Shown one piece after another: positions 1 through 9,928 of a DNA stretch of 64,000 nucleotides. The notes beneath the pieces were generated by a model. The model ran no database searches, had not been told where the DNA came from, and saw only the letters and a program-made list of their open reading frames with translations. Position 1 is the stretch's first letter. Every line of letters starts with the position of its first letter. Source of the DNA: Hippopus hippopus (lineage: Eukaryota; Mollusca; Bivalvia; Cardiida; Cardiidae); assembly GCA_946811185.2 (NCBI GenBank), contig OX328099.1, positions 17,325,859 through 17,389,858 of the forward strand. The letters run 5' to 3'. The translations under genes were made by a program, and so were the position numbers.

Positions 1-169
1 GAAAAGTGTACTTTGTTGAAGTTTTTTTTTTTGTATTTTGTATTTAGCATTGCCAGAAAATAATTCTTAAATCTAGCTGTCTTAGCCTTTAAACCAACCT
101 ACAAGAAGACACACATCTTCTATTGAGCAAGCATTCGGTGGGGGATGGCCATGTGAACATGGCTCTTGT
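1..169 (+). mobile_element. 3' end of an H1 Helentron-like element (truncated by window edge)
   Basis: Bases 1-169 match 5588-5788 closely as a direct repeat. The end is a short hairpin (GCCATGTGAACATGGC) followed at once by TCTTGT. A 3' hairpin plus CTTG and a T at the insertion point is the Helitron/Helentron terminal pattern. Only the 3' end lies in the window. Confidence 0.6.
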
Positions 170-275
170 AAAGCTACTTAAATTCATGTTTTTGGACCTT
201 TCCCTGTGACTCCGCCAACTCGGAACTGCAACTTTGTCTGACAAGACCCAGATATTTGTTGCATTTGTTGATTTT

Positions 276-955
276 TATACGCCCGTCGAAGACGGGACGT
301 ATTATGGGATCACCCGTGGCGGGCGGGCGGGCGGGCGGCGTCCCCATTCTTTGTCCGGAGCATATCTCCAAAACTATACTAGCTACGGTTATGAAATTTC
401 ATGGGTGGATAGATCTCATCAAGGCGGAGTGTAGTGCACAGGAATCATAACTCTCACTTGCTTAATTTTTTAGTTATTGCCCTTTGTTGTTTTTCATACT
501 TGAATTTTGTCCGGAGCATATCTCCAAAACTATACTAGCTACGGTTATGAAACTTCATGGGTGGATAGATCTCATCAAGGGGGAGTGCAGTGCACAGGAA
601 TCATAACTCTTGCTTCCTTAATTTTTGAGTTATTGCCCTTTGTTGTTTTTCATACTTGAATTTTGTCCGGAGCATATCTCCAAGACTATACTAGCTAAGG
701 TTATGAAACTTCATGGGTGGATAGATCTTATCAAGGGGGAGTGCAGTGCACAGGAATTATAACTCTTGCTTACTTAATTTTTGAGTTATTTCCCTTTGTT
801 TATATTCATACTTGAATTTTGTCCAAAGCATATCTCCAAAACTATGCTAGCTACAGTTATGAAACTTCATGGGTGGATAGATCTCATTAAGGGGGAGTGC
901 AGTGCAAATGAATAATAACTCTTGCTTGCTTAATTTTTGAGTTATTATACGCCCG
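276..955 (+). mobile_element. H2 Helentron-like element, 5' part with ~155-bp core repeats
   Basis: It begins TATACGCCCGTCG with a small palindrome (CCCGTCGAAGACGGG), then a GGCGGGCGGGCGG run (about 318-340). Four copies of a roughly 155-bp unit follow, each starting near GTCCGGAGCATATCTCC (about 350, 506, 664, 820). It runs into a second H2 5' end at 956 and has no 3' end of its own, so it is either truncated or interrupted there. The short open frames here are repeat-derived. Confidence 0.6.
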
Positions 956-1514
956 TTGAAGACGAGACGTATTATGGGATCACCCATGGCGGGCGGGCAG
1001 GTGGGCGGGCAGGCGGGTGGGTTGGCAGGCGGCATCCAGTTTTTGTCCGGAGCATAACTTTGTAATCTCCAGTCAGATTGACTTGAAACTTGGCATGTGT
1101 GTTTGTTGCAATAATATGGAGTGCAGTGCGAAAGAACCATAACTCTATCTCATGCTGTCCGAGTTATTTCCGTTTGATCATCATTTTTATAGCATTTTCT
1201 GCTTGTCCAGAATATAACTTTGTCATCTCAAGTCAGAGTGGCCTGAAACTTGGTATGCATGTTCGTTGCAATATTACGGAGTACAGTGCGCAAGAACAGT
1301 AACTCTACCTAGTGCGGATTTTTAGTAATTCCACTTTGATCTTCATTTTTACAGTATTTCTTGCTTGTCTGGAACGGAACTTTGTCACCTCAAGTCAAAT
1401 TGACTTGAGATTTGGTAAACATGTTTGTTGCATTACCTGCCCTTTACGATTATTATACCCCCTTGACAACTGGCGGTGGGACGGGCGTATCTTGCGACAA
1501 TTTGCCGCTCTTGT
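956..1514 (+). mobile_element. H2 Helentron-like element, second copy with 3' end
   Basis: A second TATACGCCCGTTG 5' end is followed by a G/C-rich run and three units starting near GTCCGGAGCATAACTTTG. The 3' end carries CCCCCTTGACAACTGGCGG, then GCGACAATTTGCCGC, a small hairpin directly followed by TCTTGTT. The same end recurs at 5240-5263, which fixes the 3' boundary. Confidence 0.65.
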
Positions 1515-1813
1515 TCTTTTTTCATGTTTTCAAGATGTTTACTGGTGGAAGGGACAGCGTAACGGTCTGCAAGTCTTTTCTGTTTTTCTTTTTCAGTTCA
1601 TCTGCTCTTCCTTTTTGGAAAGCGTCTAGAATACAGAGACCGTACACGTTTAAAGCCGGGCAACAAATTGACCCTCCTATAGTTATTCTGTACCTAGTTA
1701 TTTATTACTAAACAGGGCTTCAAATGTGTGACTGTGTCAGACAGAAGCCAGTTGGTAGCAATTCATGTTCTTTAATCCTTTTTTGTGCAGTATGGACAAA
1801 TATTAATTGGTAA
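1515..1813. other. Sequence between two Helentron-like elements
   Basis: AT-rich and pyrimidine-rich sequence with no recognised gene or repeat end. Open frames crossing 1312-1711 begin inside the preceding HINE and have no recognisable protein similarity. Confidence 0.5.
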
Positions 1814-2956
1814 TAATCCCCGCCGAAAGGCGGCGGGGGATATGGTAATAGCTGTCTGTCCTTCCATCATTCCGTCCCACTTTCTTGTCTGGAGCATAAC
1901 TCAAAAACTATTAGAGTTGTAAACATGAAACTTCACAGGTGGATAGATCTCATCAAGGAGAAGAGCAGTGTACAAGAACCATAACTCTCAGTGCCATAAT
2001 TTAGGAGTTATTGCCCTTTGTTATTTTTTCTTACCTAAATTTTGTCCAGAGCATAACTCAAAAAGTATTGAAGTTGTAAACATGATACTTCACAGGTGGA
2101 TAGATCTCATCAAGAAGTGCAGTGCACAAGAACCATAACTCTTGATTGCATAATTTAGGAGTCATTGCCCTTTGTTACTTTTCTTTCTTAAAATTTGTCC
2201 AGAGCATAACTTGAAAACTACTTGAGAAATAACCATGAAGCTTCACAGGTTAATAGATGACATTCAGGAGAAGTGCAGTGTACAAGAACCATAACTTTCA
2301 GTGCCATGATTTAGGAGTTATTGCCCTTTGCTATTTTTCATAATTCAATATGGTCCGGAGCATAACTGAAAAAGTATTTTAGGTGTATACATGATACTTC
2401 ACAGGTGGATAGATCTCATCAAGGAGAAGTGCAGTGCACAAGAACCATAACTCTTGATTGCATAATTTAGGAGTTATTGCCCTTTGTTATTTTTCTTACT
2501 TAGAATTTGTCCAGAGCATAACTTATGAACTACATGAGATATAAACATGAAACTTCACAGGTTGATAGATGACATTCAGGAGAAGTGCAGCGTACAAGAA
2601 CCATAACTTTCAGTGCCATGATTAAGGAGTTATTGCCCTTTGCTATTTTTCATACTTCAATTTTGTCTAGAGCGTAACACAAAAGTATTATAGGTGTAAA
2701 TATGATGCTTCATAGGTGCATAGATCACATTCAGCAGAAGTTCAGTGCAAAGAACCATAATTCTTGGTTGCATAGTTAAGGAGTTATTGCCCTATGTTAT
2801 TTTTCTTACTTGAATTTTGTCCAGAAAATAACTTGAAAACTATACGAGATATAAACATGAAACTTCACAGGTTGATAGATGACATTGAGAAGTGCAGTGT
2901 ACAAGAACCATAACTTCCAGTACCATAATTTAGAAGATTTTGCCCTTTGTAATTTT

Positions 2957-5262
2957 TATACGCCCGTCGAAGGGATCACCCATGGCGTACGAGCGGGCAG
3001 GCGTCCAGGCGGGTGTCAGTCCGGGCTGGTGGGCGGGCGGCGTCCAGTTCTTTGTATGGAGCATAACTTTGTCATCTCCAGTCCGATTGACTTGAAACTT
3101 GGCATGTGTGTTTGTTGCAATTATACGGAGTGCAGTGCGAAAGAACCATAACTGTACCTCATGCTGTCTTTGAGTTATTTCTGTTGGATTGTCATTTTTA
3201 GCTCCACTGGCGGAAGGCCAGAGAGCTATTGTCATGGCATTGTGTCCGTCGTGCGTGCGTGCGTCCGTCCGTCCGTTCGTCCGTGCGTGCGTCCGTAAAC
3301 TTTTTCTTTAAAAAACTTCTCCTCAGAAACTATTGACTGGATTTTTACCAAATTTCACAGGAATGTTCCTTTGGTGGTCCTCTTTCAAATTCCTTCAAAT
3401 AATTGTGTTCCATGAAGAATTCTGGTTGCCATGGCAACCAAAGTAAAAAACCTTTAAAAATCTTCTCCTCCCAAACCGCTATTTGGATAGCATTATTATT
3501 TTGCAGGAATGTTCCTTAGATACAGGTTTACAGAATTCCTTAAAAAAAAAAAAGATCTGTCAAAAAACATGGCTTTTATGGGAGACTCATTTTCCTTTTA
3601 TGGTATAAAGTAAAATCTTTGAAAAATTTCTTCTCTAAAACTATTCATTTGATTTCATTGTTGTTTTGCAGGTAAGTTCCTATGGTGGTTGTCTTCGGCC
3701 AGCGAGCTATTGTCATGGCGTTGTGTCCGTCGTGCGTGCGTGCGTCCGTCCGTCCGTGCGTCCGTAAACTTTTTCTTTAAAAAAACTTCTCCTCAGAGAC
3801 TATTGACTGGATTTTTACCAAATTTCACAGGAATGTTCCTTTGGTGGTCCTCTTTCAAATTCCTTCAAATAATTGTGTTCCATGAAGAATTCTGGTTGCC
3901 ATGGCAACCAAAGTAAAAAACCTTTAAAAATCTTCTCCTCCCAAACCGCTATTTGGATAGCATTATTATTTTACAGGAATGTTCCTTAGATACAGGTTTA
4001 CAGAATTCCTTAAAAAAAAAAAAAGATCTGTCAAAAAACATGGCTTTTATGGGAGACTCATTTTCCTTTTATGGCATAAAGTAAAATCTTTGAAAAATTT
4101 CTTCTCTAAAACTATTCATTGGATTTCATTGTTGTTTTGCATGTAAGTTCCTATGGTGTTTGTCTACCAAATTGTTTCTTCAGTGAGCTAAAATGCAGGA
4201 TTGAATGATAATTGTTAAAAACTTCCTTTCGCCATTATAGAAATATCAGGCCTGTGGAGCGATACAGGCGCTCAAGCGCCTCTAGTTACAACATTTTCTG
4301 CTTGTCCGGAGCATAACTTTGTCATCTCCAGTCCGATTGACTTGAAACTTGGCAATTGTATTTGTTGCAATAAAACGGAGTGCAGTGTGAAAGAACCATA
4401 ACTCTACCTGGTGCTGTCTTTGAGTTATTTCCCTTTGATCATCATTTTTACAGCATTTTCTGCTTGTTCGGAATATAACTTTGTCATGTCTAGTCTGAAC
4501 ATCTTCAAATTTGGTATGCATGATTGTTGAAAATTTAAGGAGTGCAGTGCAAAAGAATCATAGCTCTACCTCGTGCTGTCTTTGAGTTATTTCCCTTTGA
4601 TCACCATTTTTACAGCATTTTCTGCTTGTCCGGAGCATAACTTTATCATCTCTAGTCCAATTGACTTGAAACTTGGTATTTGTGTTTGTTGCAATAATAT
4701 GGAGTGCAGTGCGAAAGAACCATAACTCTACCTCATGCTGTCTTTGAGTTACTTCCCTTTGATCGTCATTTTTACAACATTTTCTGCTTGTCCGGTATAT
4801 AACTTTGTCATCTCTGGTCTGAACATCTTCAAATTTGGTATGCATGATTGTTGAAAATTTACGGAGTTCAGTGCACAAGAACCATAACTCTTCCTAGCAT
4901 GAATTTTGAGATATTTCCCTTTGATCGTCATTTTTACAGCATTTAGTGCTTGTCCGGAATATAACTTTGTCATCTCAAGTCAGAGTGACTTCAAACTTGG
5001 TATGCATGTTTGTTGCAATATTACGGAGTACAGTGCGCAAGAACAATAACTCTACCTAGTGTGGATTTTGAGTAATTCCACTTTGATCTTCGTTTTTACA
5101 GTATTTCTTGCTTGTCCGGAATGGAACTTTGTCACCACAAGTCAAATTGACTTGAGACTTTGGTAAACATGTTTGTTGCATTACCTGCCCTTTATGATTA
5201 TTATACCCCCTCGACAGCTGGTGGTGGGATGGGCGTATCTTGCGACAATTTGCCGCTCTTGT
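2957..5262 (+). mobile_element. H2 Helentron-like element nested in H1
   Basis: It starts TATACGCCCGTCGAAGGG after a run of Ts and ends GCGACAATTTGCCGCTCTTGT at 5262, followed by TCATAC. Deleting it joins GCCCTTTGTAATTTT to TCATACATAAATTTTG. This matches uninterrupted H1 units such as the one near 2632-2656, so the boundaries and the T|T insertion are supported by an empty site. Units of roughly 160 bp starting CTTGTCCGGA(G/A)(C/T)ATAAC occur near 4302, 4465, 4625, 4786 and 4943. It is itself split by H3 at 3199-4286. Confidence 0.7.
3199..4286 (+). mobile_element. H3 Helentron-like element nested in H2, internally duplicated
   Basis: It starts TAGCTCCACTGGCGGAAGG and ends with the hairpin GGCGCTCAAGCGCC followed by TCTAGT. 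Deleting it rejoins GTCATTTT and TACAACATTTTCTGCTTG, matching the undisturbed H2 sequence near 4437-4470. Inside are CGTGCGTGCGTCCGTCC microsatellite-like runs (about 3248-3298 and 3731-3768) and two near-identical halves of about 485 bp (starting about 3213 and 3697). The second half lacks the first bases of the 5' end. It carries no coding sequence. Confidence 0.7.
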
Positions 5263-5788
5263 TCATACATAAATTTTGTTCCAAGCATAACTCAAAAATT
5301 ATAAAAGGTATCAATGTGAGACTTTAGAGGTAGGCAGATTTTATTGAGGAGAATTGCAGTATTATGATTTTGGAGTTATGTTCCTTTGTTAATTTTTGAG
5401 TCTCAAAGTTTCATTGGAGCATAACTCGAGCTGTATTAACTTCACAGCTGGATAGTTGTCACTGAGGAAGAGTGCAGTATGCAAGAATGATAACTCTACC
5501 TTTCATAATATTTTATTTATTGCTCTTTGTTGTTTTTCAGATTTTTTTCCAGCCTGATTTCATATGTGTTTACATTTGACAGCTATACAAGAAAAGTGTA
5601 CCTTGTTGAAGTTTTTTTGTTAACTTTGTATTTAGCATTGCCAGAAAATAATTCTTAAATCTACATGTAGCTGTTTTAGTCTTTAAACCAACCTACAAGA
5701 AGACACACTTCTTCTTTTGAGCAAGCATTTGGCGGGTAGGTGGCATGGGGGGGGGGGGGGGGGATGGCCATGTCAACATGGTTCTTGT

Positions 5789-6138
5789 TTCATGTTAAAT
5801 TTATGGTTTTAGATTTTAGTGAAATGTGCTGTGTGAAATTGAATGTCTTTTGAGGTTTGGCAGAGAATATTACTGCTTTGAGGATTGTTTCTGCAGCTGT
5901 ATTGATTTCATCACTTCTTTTGGAAGTTGTTTTTCTTTTATAAACAGAATGCCGTCATCAAGGTGCATGACAAAAATGCAAACTTGATGTCACTTAAAAC
6001 TTCTTCATGAAGCCCACTTTTAATGATGTTATATTCAGCATTTAACTTTTTACAGTGACAAAAAGATTAATGAGGATTGCTTTAAACTCCCTTTGAGGCC
6101 GTCATTGTTGAGGCCGCTGCTTTTTTAAGGATGAATTT
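5789..6138. other. Unassigned sequence
   Basis: No recognised gene or repeat ends lie between the H1 3' end and the H5 5' end. It is AT-rich with poly-T stretches. Confidence 0.5.
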
Positions 6139-6253
6139 TAGCTTGGCTGTTTTTACAGAAAATACTGAGGTTTGGTCATAGCCCTGTGGTTTGTGTCATT
6201 TACAATACCTCTATCATTATGGTAAATGTATTTACTTCAAGCTCCAGCCAGTT

Positions 6254-6771
6254 CACGGGTGGTAAACGGGGCAACTACCTCCAAAAGGAGTCAATAGTAT
6301 TTTGTTGCCTCGTAACATACGGGTATTTGCGTGCTAGTTGCATAGATAGAAAAATTGTCAACAAAGGTAGGTGTCGATTACTTTAATCTTTGTTTATTTC
6401 CATAGCGGAGACCTTTTGAAAAATCCGGCAATGCTATGCGATATAAAAATGACTAAACTTTATTCACCGCTAGCATATGGCATATAAGTATGCAGCGCTT
6501 AGATAAAATCTTGGACAAACTTTCGAACATCGAGCGATAAAACTGTAAATCGGAGATTTGAAACTACAGATTTCCTCATTGAACGTCCAATATATAGCCA
6601 CTACAATACCTGATGCACCTTCCCTATTAATTTCAAGCCCAGGGAATTATGAAATAACAAAAATTGAAAATTTTAGAAGTCGTGTATGTAGAATAATAGC
6701 TGAATTTGTGTGCAGGCTAGTTGCCTAGCCCGGGGGGTAGTTGAATAGACAAGGAGGTAGTGGCCTAGTAA
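6254..6771 (+). repeat. Left terminal inverted repeat of the 4.35-kb element
   Basis: This arm contains several copies of a GTTGCC/GGCAAC-type motif: GGGGCAACTACCTCC near its outer edge, TTGCCTCG, CTAGTTGCATAG, CTAGTTGCCTAGCC, and GGAGGTAGTGGCC near its inner edge. The motif at the two edges of the arm is itself inverted. This resembles clustered transposase-binding sites. Confidence 0.75.
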
Positions 6772-6985
6772 TTAAAATTCAGTTAACCTATTTGCCCCAA
6801 ATCAGCACCGTACAGGGTAATTCAACAAGTAATTTTACTTAGCTAGGATTCTGAACATATTTTGGAACACACAAGTTATATATTCTTTTCATTTCAGAAT
6901 TTTGAGCTTAGTAAAATTTGTAATATGCAAGTGCTTTTGACACTTTCTAAAATTTGGCATTTGTAATTGGATGACTATGCTATAC
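6772..6985. other. Internal, non-coding part of the 4.35-kb element
   Basis: AT-rich sequence between the left arm and the SINE; no feature recognised. Confidence 0.4.
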
Positions 6986-7203
6986 TTGAAATAGGAATAG
7001 CGGCGGACTCGTGACCTGAAAGGTGTCGAGGGTCGCGGGTTCGAGTCCCGGCCGGGCCGCTGGTCACGTGGGTATGTCCTTGGACAGCGCATTCAGAGTC
7101 CCAGCATAGTACTGTTGATACCCAGAAAGCACATGAGTTAGTGAACTTCGCCGTGATATAACTGAAAGATTGTTCGAAACGGCGTTAAACCCCATTCAAA
7201 TAT
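6986..7203 (+). mobile_element. tRNA-derived SINE
   Basis: GCGGGTTCGAGTCCCGG (about 7036-7052) is a near-consensus RNA polymerase III B box. Downstream are a GTCCTTGGACAGCGC body and the tail GCCGTGATATAACTGAAA...CGGCGTTAAAC, shared with the other SINE copies here. The A-box side is weak, so the head may be truncated. It lies inside the long-TIR transposon. Confidence 0.7.
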
Positions 7204-7212
7204 ATTTTTCAG

Positions 7213-7545
7213 ATGGGTGTATTCAAAGGAAAAACTGTGACGGAGGCATTCTTGTCAAGCAGAAAACATAAACGCCATCGCTCAAGTAAAGCAACACAGA
7301 ACCAGCATATCTTTTCGCCGATGGAAAAGAGCACGCCGTGATGTAGTAAAACAAAAGATGTGTTAAGAACTTCAAAAATGTCTCCAATCAAAAGGTGTAC
7401 GCCACCGCCTAAACGCATCAAGCGGAAAATGGTTAGCACACTCAGAAAAACGCCAGCGAAATTGCCATTCAAATCGCCACTTAGTAAACGGATTTGCAGC
7501 ATTATTAAAAAGTCAATTACACCACAAAAAAGCAAACGAAGTTAA
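7213..7545 (+). pseudogene. Lysine/arginine-rich open frame with one in-frame TGA, transposon-internal
   Basis: From ATG at 7213 the frame encodes 42 codons to TGA (7339-7341), then stays open in the same frame to a stop after KKSITPQKSKRS at 7545. The product is strongly basic with SP/TP-K motifs (CTPPPKRIKRK, KTPAKLPFKSPLSKR), suggesting a DNA-binding or nuclear tail. It follows TATATTTTTCAG, a good splice-acceptor-like sequence, so it could be an internal exon instead of a start. The position between the arms suggests it belongs to the 4.35-kb element. Function is unknown; the TGA suggests decay or an exon boundary. Confidence 0.4.
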
Positions 7546-8273
7546 CGTATGTTCCTTATCAGTCCTCAAATAAACAGGAAGACATTTTTCCAGTGTTCTT
7601 TTAGCCTTGATTTGGCTGAGTAGCTCTTTGGACACTCTGAACATGTGTACCGTGAAGAATTTGGAATTTTTGACATCTTTGCTAGTTTCTGAAAAGATGA
7701 TAAAGATATATGTCAAATTTAACAAAGTAAAGTACTTTAAGGGGGTGCATCAGTTACCAGTGTTTCATTTACCTGTGCGTCCTGCGTCAGGGACGCAAAG
7801 AAATTGCCGAGGACGCAAAACTTTGAGGTATGTGTATTTTCGAGACGCACTGATTTTGATATCAATGCCTTTTGCAAAATTTCGTTTGATCCCGATCAAT
7901 TAAAGTGTTTACATTTTCTATCGAAACACCGGTAATTTTTCTACTTTAGACTGGTACCTTCATTTTCCGGTCTATTTTTAGCCTAAGTAATCTAGTCTAT
8001 GGAATGGTTTCCGTTTTTCTTTTTATTCGGGTACACGGAATATCGACATCCAGCACGTACGTTATAGATCCTCTCCAAGGCATATTCTTACTTAATTGCA
8101 GAAAATTGTAGTCAATATGAATGAACAACTATCATTTCATGTCCTCATCGGCAAATAATTACTTTTTGAATCTTTTTTATACCCGGGCAATTTAGATATC
8201 CTCAGACGATTTCCATTTCGTCGAAAAAATTCCAGTGCGTAGATCTATATCTAAACGATGTAATGCGTAAGCA
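7546..8273. other. Internal region of the 4.35-kb element, probably 5' non-coding
   Basis: No long frame. A ~55-bp stretch at 7766-7826 (TTCATTTACCTGTGCGTCC ... GCCGAGGACGCA) resembles 28622-28680, so part of it belongs to a dispersed repeat. The rest is unassigned. Confidence 0.4.
7766..7826 (+). repeat. Dispersed short repeat shared with 28622-28680
   Basis: Both sites contain TTCATTTACCTG(T/C)GCG(T/C)CCTG, then a GGGA(C/A)..GC block and ATCGCCGAGGACGCA or ATTGCCGAGGACGCA. Homology fades on both sides. The parent element is not identified. Confidence 0.5.
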
Positions 8274-8501
8274 ATGCCACCAAAAAAGAAGGCAAAATCC
8301 GATCACAAACAACAAACTTTAACTAGTTTGTTTACGAAATCACAAGAGTCTGACCTGCCGATTCATAGTGACTTACATACCGATAAAAATGTCGAGAATA
8401 ATGAGAAATCATCGGCAGTTCAATCGGCGTGGATTCGGCCCCGGCCAGTTCGAAACCGAGAGAATTCAAGTCACACTGGCTTAAACTTTTTAGTTGGCTA
8501 A
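8274..8501 (+). CDS. Small open frame with nuclear-localisation and PIP-box-like N-terminus
   Basis: The 75-codon frame starts MPPKKKAKSDHKQQTLTSLF. PKKKAK is a classic monopartite nuclear-localisation signal, and QQTLTSLF resembles a PCNA-interacting peptide (QxxLxxLF, last pair not the usual aromatic pair). Short basic leaders plus an xTLxxFF-like motif are common at the N-termini of transposon-encoded DNA-binding proteins, so this may be a first exon of the 4.35-kb element's protein. The remainder is rich in S, N, E and R without a domain I recognise. No downstream exon is identified. Confidence 0.4.
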   Translation: MPPKKKAKSDHKQQTLTSLFTKSQESDLPIHSDLHTDKNVENNEKSSAVQSAWIRPRPVRNRENSSHTGLNFLVG

Positions 8502-8596
8502 CTTACGAAAGTGAAGAGAATTCATGACAGACAATTCATAAATCAGACCATACAGATTTTTTAACAATTTGAACAATATTTTTTTTAAAATGGGGT

Positions 8597-8834
8597 TTAA
8601 CTCATTACCACACGATCCCTAATTTTGACGCCTCTGAGAAAGAAGCCTTTAGAAAACATTGTGGGAAAAGGAGAAAATGCTGGTAACCAGCATTTTCTCT
8701 TTTTCCGACAATGTTTTCTACCCTTCTAAAAACGAATTCTAAATCTTCAATAACTTCAATAACTTTTATTTTGTCGTCTGTTAATGCTTTCGATTTGGAC
8801 AAACCTAAAATTTTGCCGTTTGGTAATGAGTTAA
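8597..8834 (+). mobile_element. TTAA-hairpin MITE, complete copy (family description)
   Basis: Family structure: TTAA, a ~10-bp end (usually CCCTTTACCA or CTCTTTACCA), an A side with ACACAATCCC and CGACCCTGAGAAAGAAGCC, a palindromic core of about 64 bp (AACATTGTGGGAAAAGGAG...CTCCTTTTCCCACAATGTT around GCTGGTAACCAGC), a B side with GACAAAT..CATTTGAGCCAC, GTCTGCAAATGCTTTCAAT and TCTAAAATTTTGTCGTTTGG, then TGGTAAAGGG and TTAA. Plus orientation here means A side on the left. TTAA duplication plus a CCCTTT end is the piggyBac-type pattern. This copy has a variant end, CTCATTACCA / TGGTAATGAG, changed symmetrically on both sides. It sits inside the 4.35-kb element. Confidence 0.85.
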
Positions 8835-8969
8835 AAGGTGGGACTCGTAAAGTTGGTTTCAGACTCATAGTTTTTCATCCCAGCGAGTCCCAGGACTCAC
8901 TTATAGCAAATTGTAAAAAATCACTGAGTTACATGCATGATAAGGATACCACCCATCCCTTGCAGTTTT

Positions 8970-9593
8970 TAGCTCCACTGGCCGAAGGCCAGCGAGCTAT
9001 TGTCATGGCGTTGTGTCCGTCGTGCGTGCGTCCGTCCGTCCATTCGTTCGTCCGTTCATCCGTGCGTGCTTCCGTAAACTTTTTCTTTAAAAAACTTCTC
9101 CTCAGAAACTATTGACTGGATTTTTACCAAATTTCACAGGAATGTTCCTTTGGTGGTCCTCTTTCAGATTCCTTCAAATAATTGTGTTCCATGAAGAATT
9201 CTGGTTGCCATGGCAACCAAAGTAAAAAACCTTTAAAAATCTTCTCCTCCCAAACCGCTATTTGGATAGCATTATTATTTTGCAGGAATGTTCCTTAGAT
9301 ACAGGTTTACAGAATTCCTTAAAAAAAAAAAGATCTGTCAAAAAACATGGCTTTTATGGGAGACTCATTTTCCTTTTATGGTATAAAGTAAAATCTTTGA
9401 AAAATTTCTTCTCTAAAACTATTCATTGGATTTCATTGTTGTTTTGCATGTAAGTTCCTATGGTGGTTGTCTACCAAATTGTTTCTTCAGTGAGCTAAAA
9501 TGCAGGATTGAATGATAATTGTTAAAAACTTCCTTTCGCCATTATAGAAATATCAGGCCTGTGGAGCGCTACAGGCGCTCAAGCGCCTCTAGT
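8970..9593 (+). mobile_element. H3 Helentron-like element, single-unit copy
   Basis: It runs from TAGCTCCACTGGCCGAAGG to GGCGCTCAAGCGCCTCTAGT. It matches 3199-4286 closely but has only one ~485-bp internal unit. Target-side Ts flank both ends. It is inserted in the 4.35-kb transposon. Its similarity to the distant copy suggests recent activity. Confidence 0.75.
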
Positions 9594-9652
9594 TCATTAG
9601 AACAATAGGCACTCGGTTTTCCGATCTTTTAACAAGATGCCAATTCTTAGGA

Positions 9653-9715
9653 CTGTATATAAAGTAGCCTACACACGTTTTTGCAGCTGCTTTTTTCTCA
9701 GTTTACACTGTCGTC
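9653..9715 (+). promoter_or_regulatory. Possible TATA-box promoter upstream of the 9716 frame
   Basis: GTATATAAAG at about 9656-9665 is a good TATA box, roughly 50-60 bp upstream of an ATG with TTTACACTGTCGTC just before it. It lies inside the 4.35-kb element near its right arm. Sequence pattern only; no transcription evidence. Confidence 0.3.
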
Positions 9716-9928
9716 ATGTTTGGGCTGTGCCAATTTCTAATAAGGGTACCAAGGATGTCGGAAACCTTTATAGAAATGAACGCAGCACCAACGTGGAGTC
9801 AGTATAAAATTCCGTTGCTAGAAAAAAATGGCAGCTGCGGAACCTTGTGTATTTTATTGATCTCAGTATTTGTGAGTTGTTCAAACATCGGGAAACCGAG
9901 TGTCTGTGTCTCGGACACGCCCACTTGA
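9716..9928 (+). CDS. Small uncharacterised open frame near the right arm
   Basis: 70 codons from ATG (MFGLCQFLIRVPRMSETFIE...). It contains a short hydrophobic stretch (CGTLCILLISVFVSCS) and ends CVSDTPT. No recognised domain. It could be the first exon of a longer transcript or chance; the upstream TATA-like motif is the only support. Confidence 0.25.
   Translation: MFGLCQFLIRVPRMSETFIEMNAAPTWSQYKIPLLEKNGSCGTLCILLISVFVSCSNIGKPSVCVSDTPT

Larger units (their letters stand above)
1814..5788 (+). mobile_element. H1 Helentron-like element, interrupted by nested H2 and H3
   Basis: The 5' end is TAATCCCCGCCGAAAGGCGG, a strong hairpin (about 1818-1838). About seven units of 155-157 bp follow, each containing GTCCAGAGCATAACT and AACTTCACAGGT (near 1880, 2041, 2198, 2352, 2506, 2665, 2815). 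The 3' part resumes at 5263 and ends with a 17-G tract (5747-5763) and a GGCCATGTCAACATGG hairpin plus CTTGT (5784-5788). Removing the inserted H2 (2957-5262) leaves about 1.67 kb, and the interrupted unit closes cleanly. Helentron-type elements insert between two Ts, which fits the flanks. No Rep/helicase coding sequence is present, so it is non-autonomous. Confidence 0.7.

Noticed and set aside
1312..1711. 105- and 99-codon frames across the H2 3' end
   Set aside because: They cross a repeat boundary, overlap each other in two frames and show no protein features.
7030..7060. A tRNA gene suggested by GGGTTCGAGTCCCGG
   Set aside because: The cloverleaf is incomplete and the SINE body and tail follow, so it is a SINE head.
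7209..7535. 108-codon hydrophobic minus-strand frame
   Set aside because: It is the antisense shadow of the lysine-rich frame; AAA/AAG codons read in reverse give F and L.
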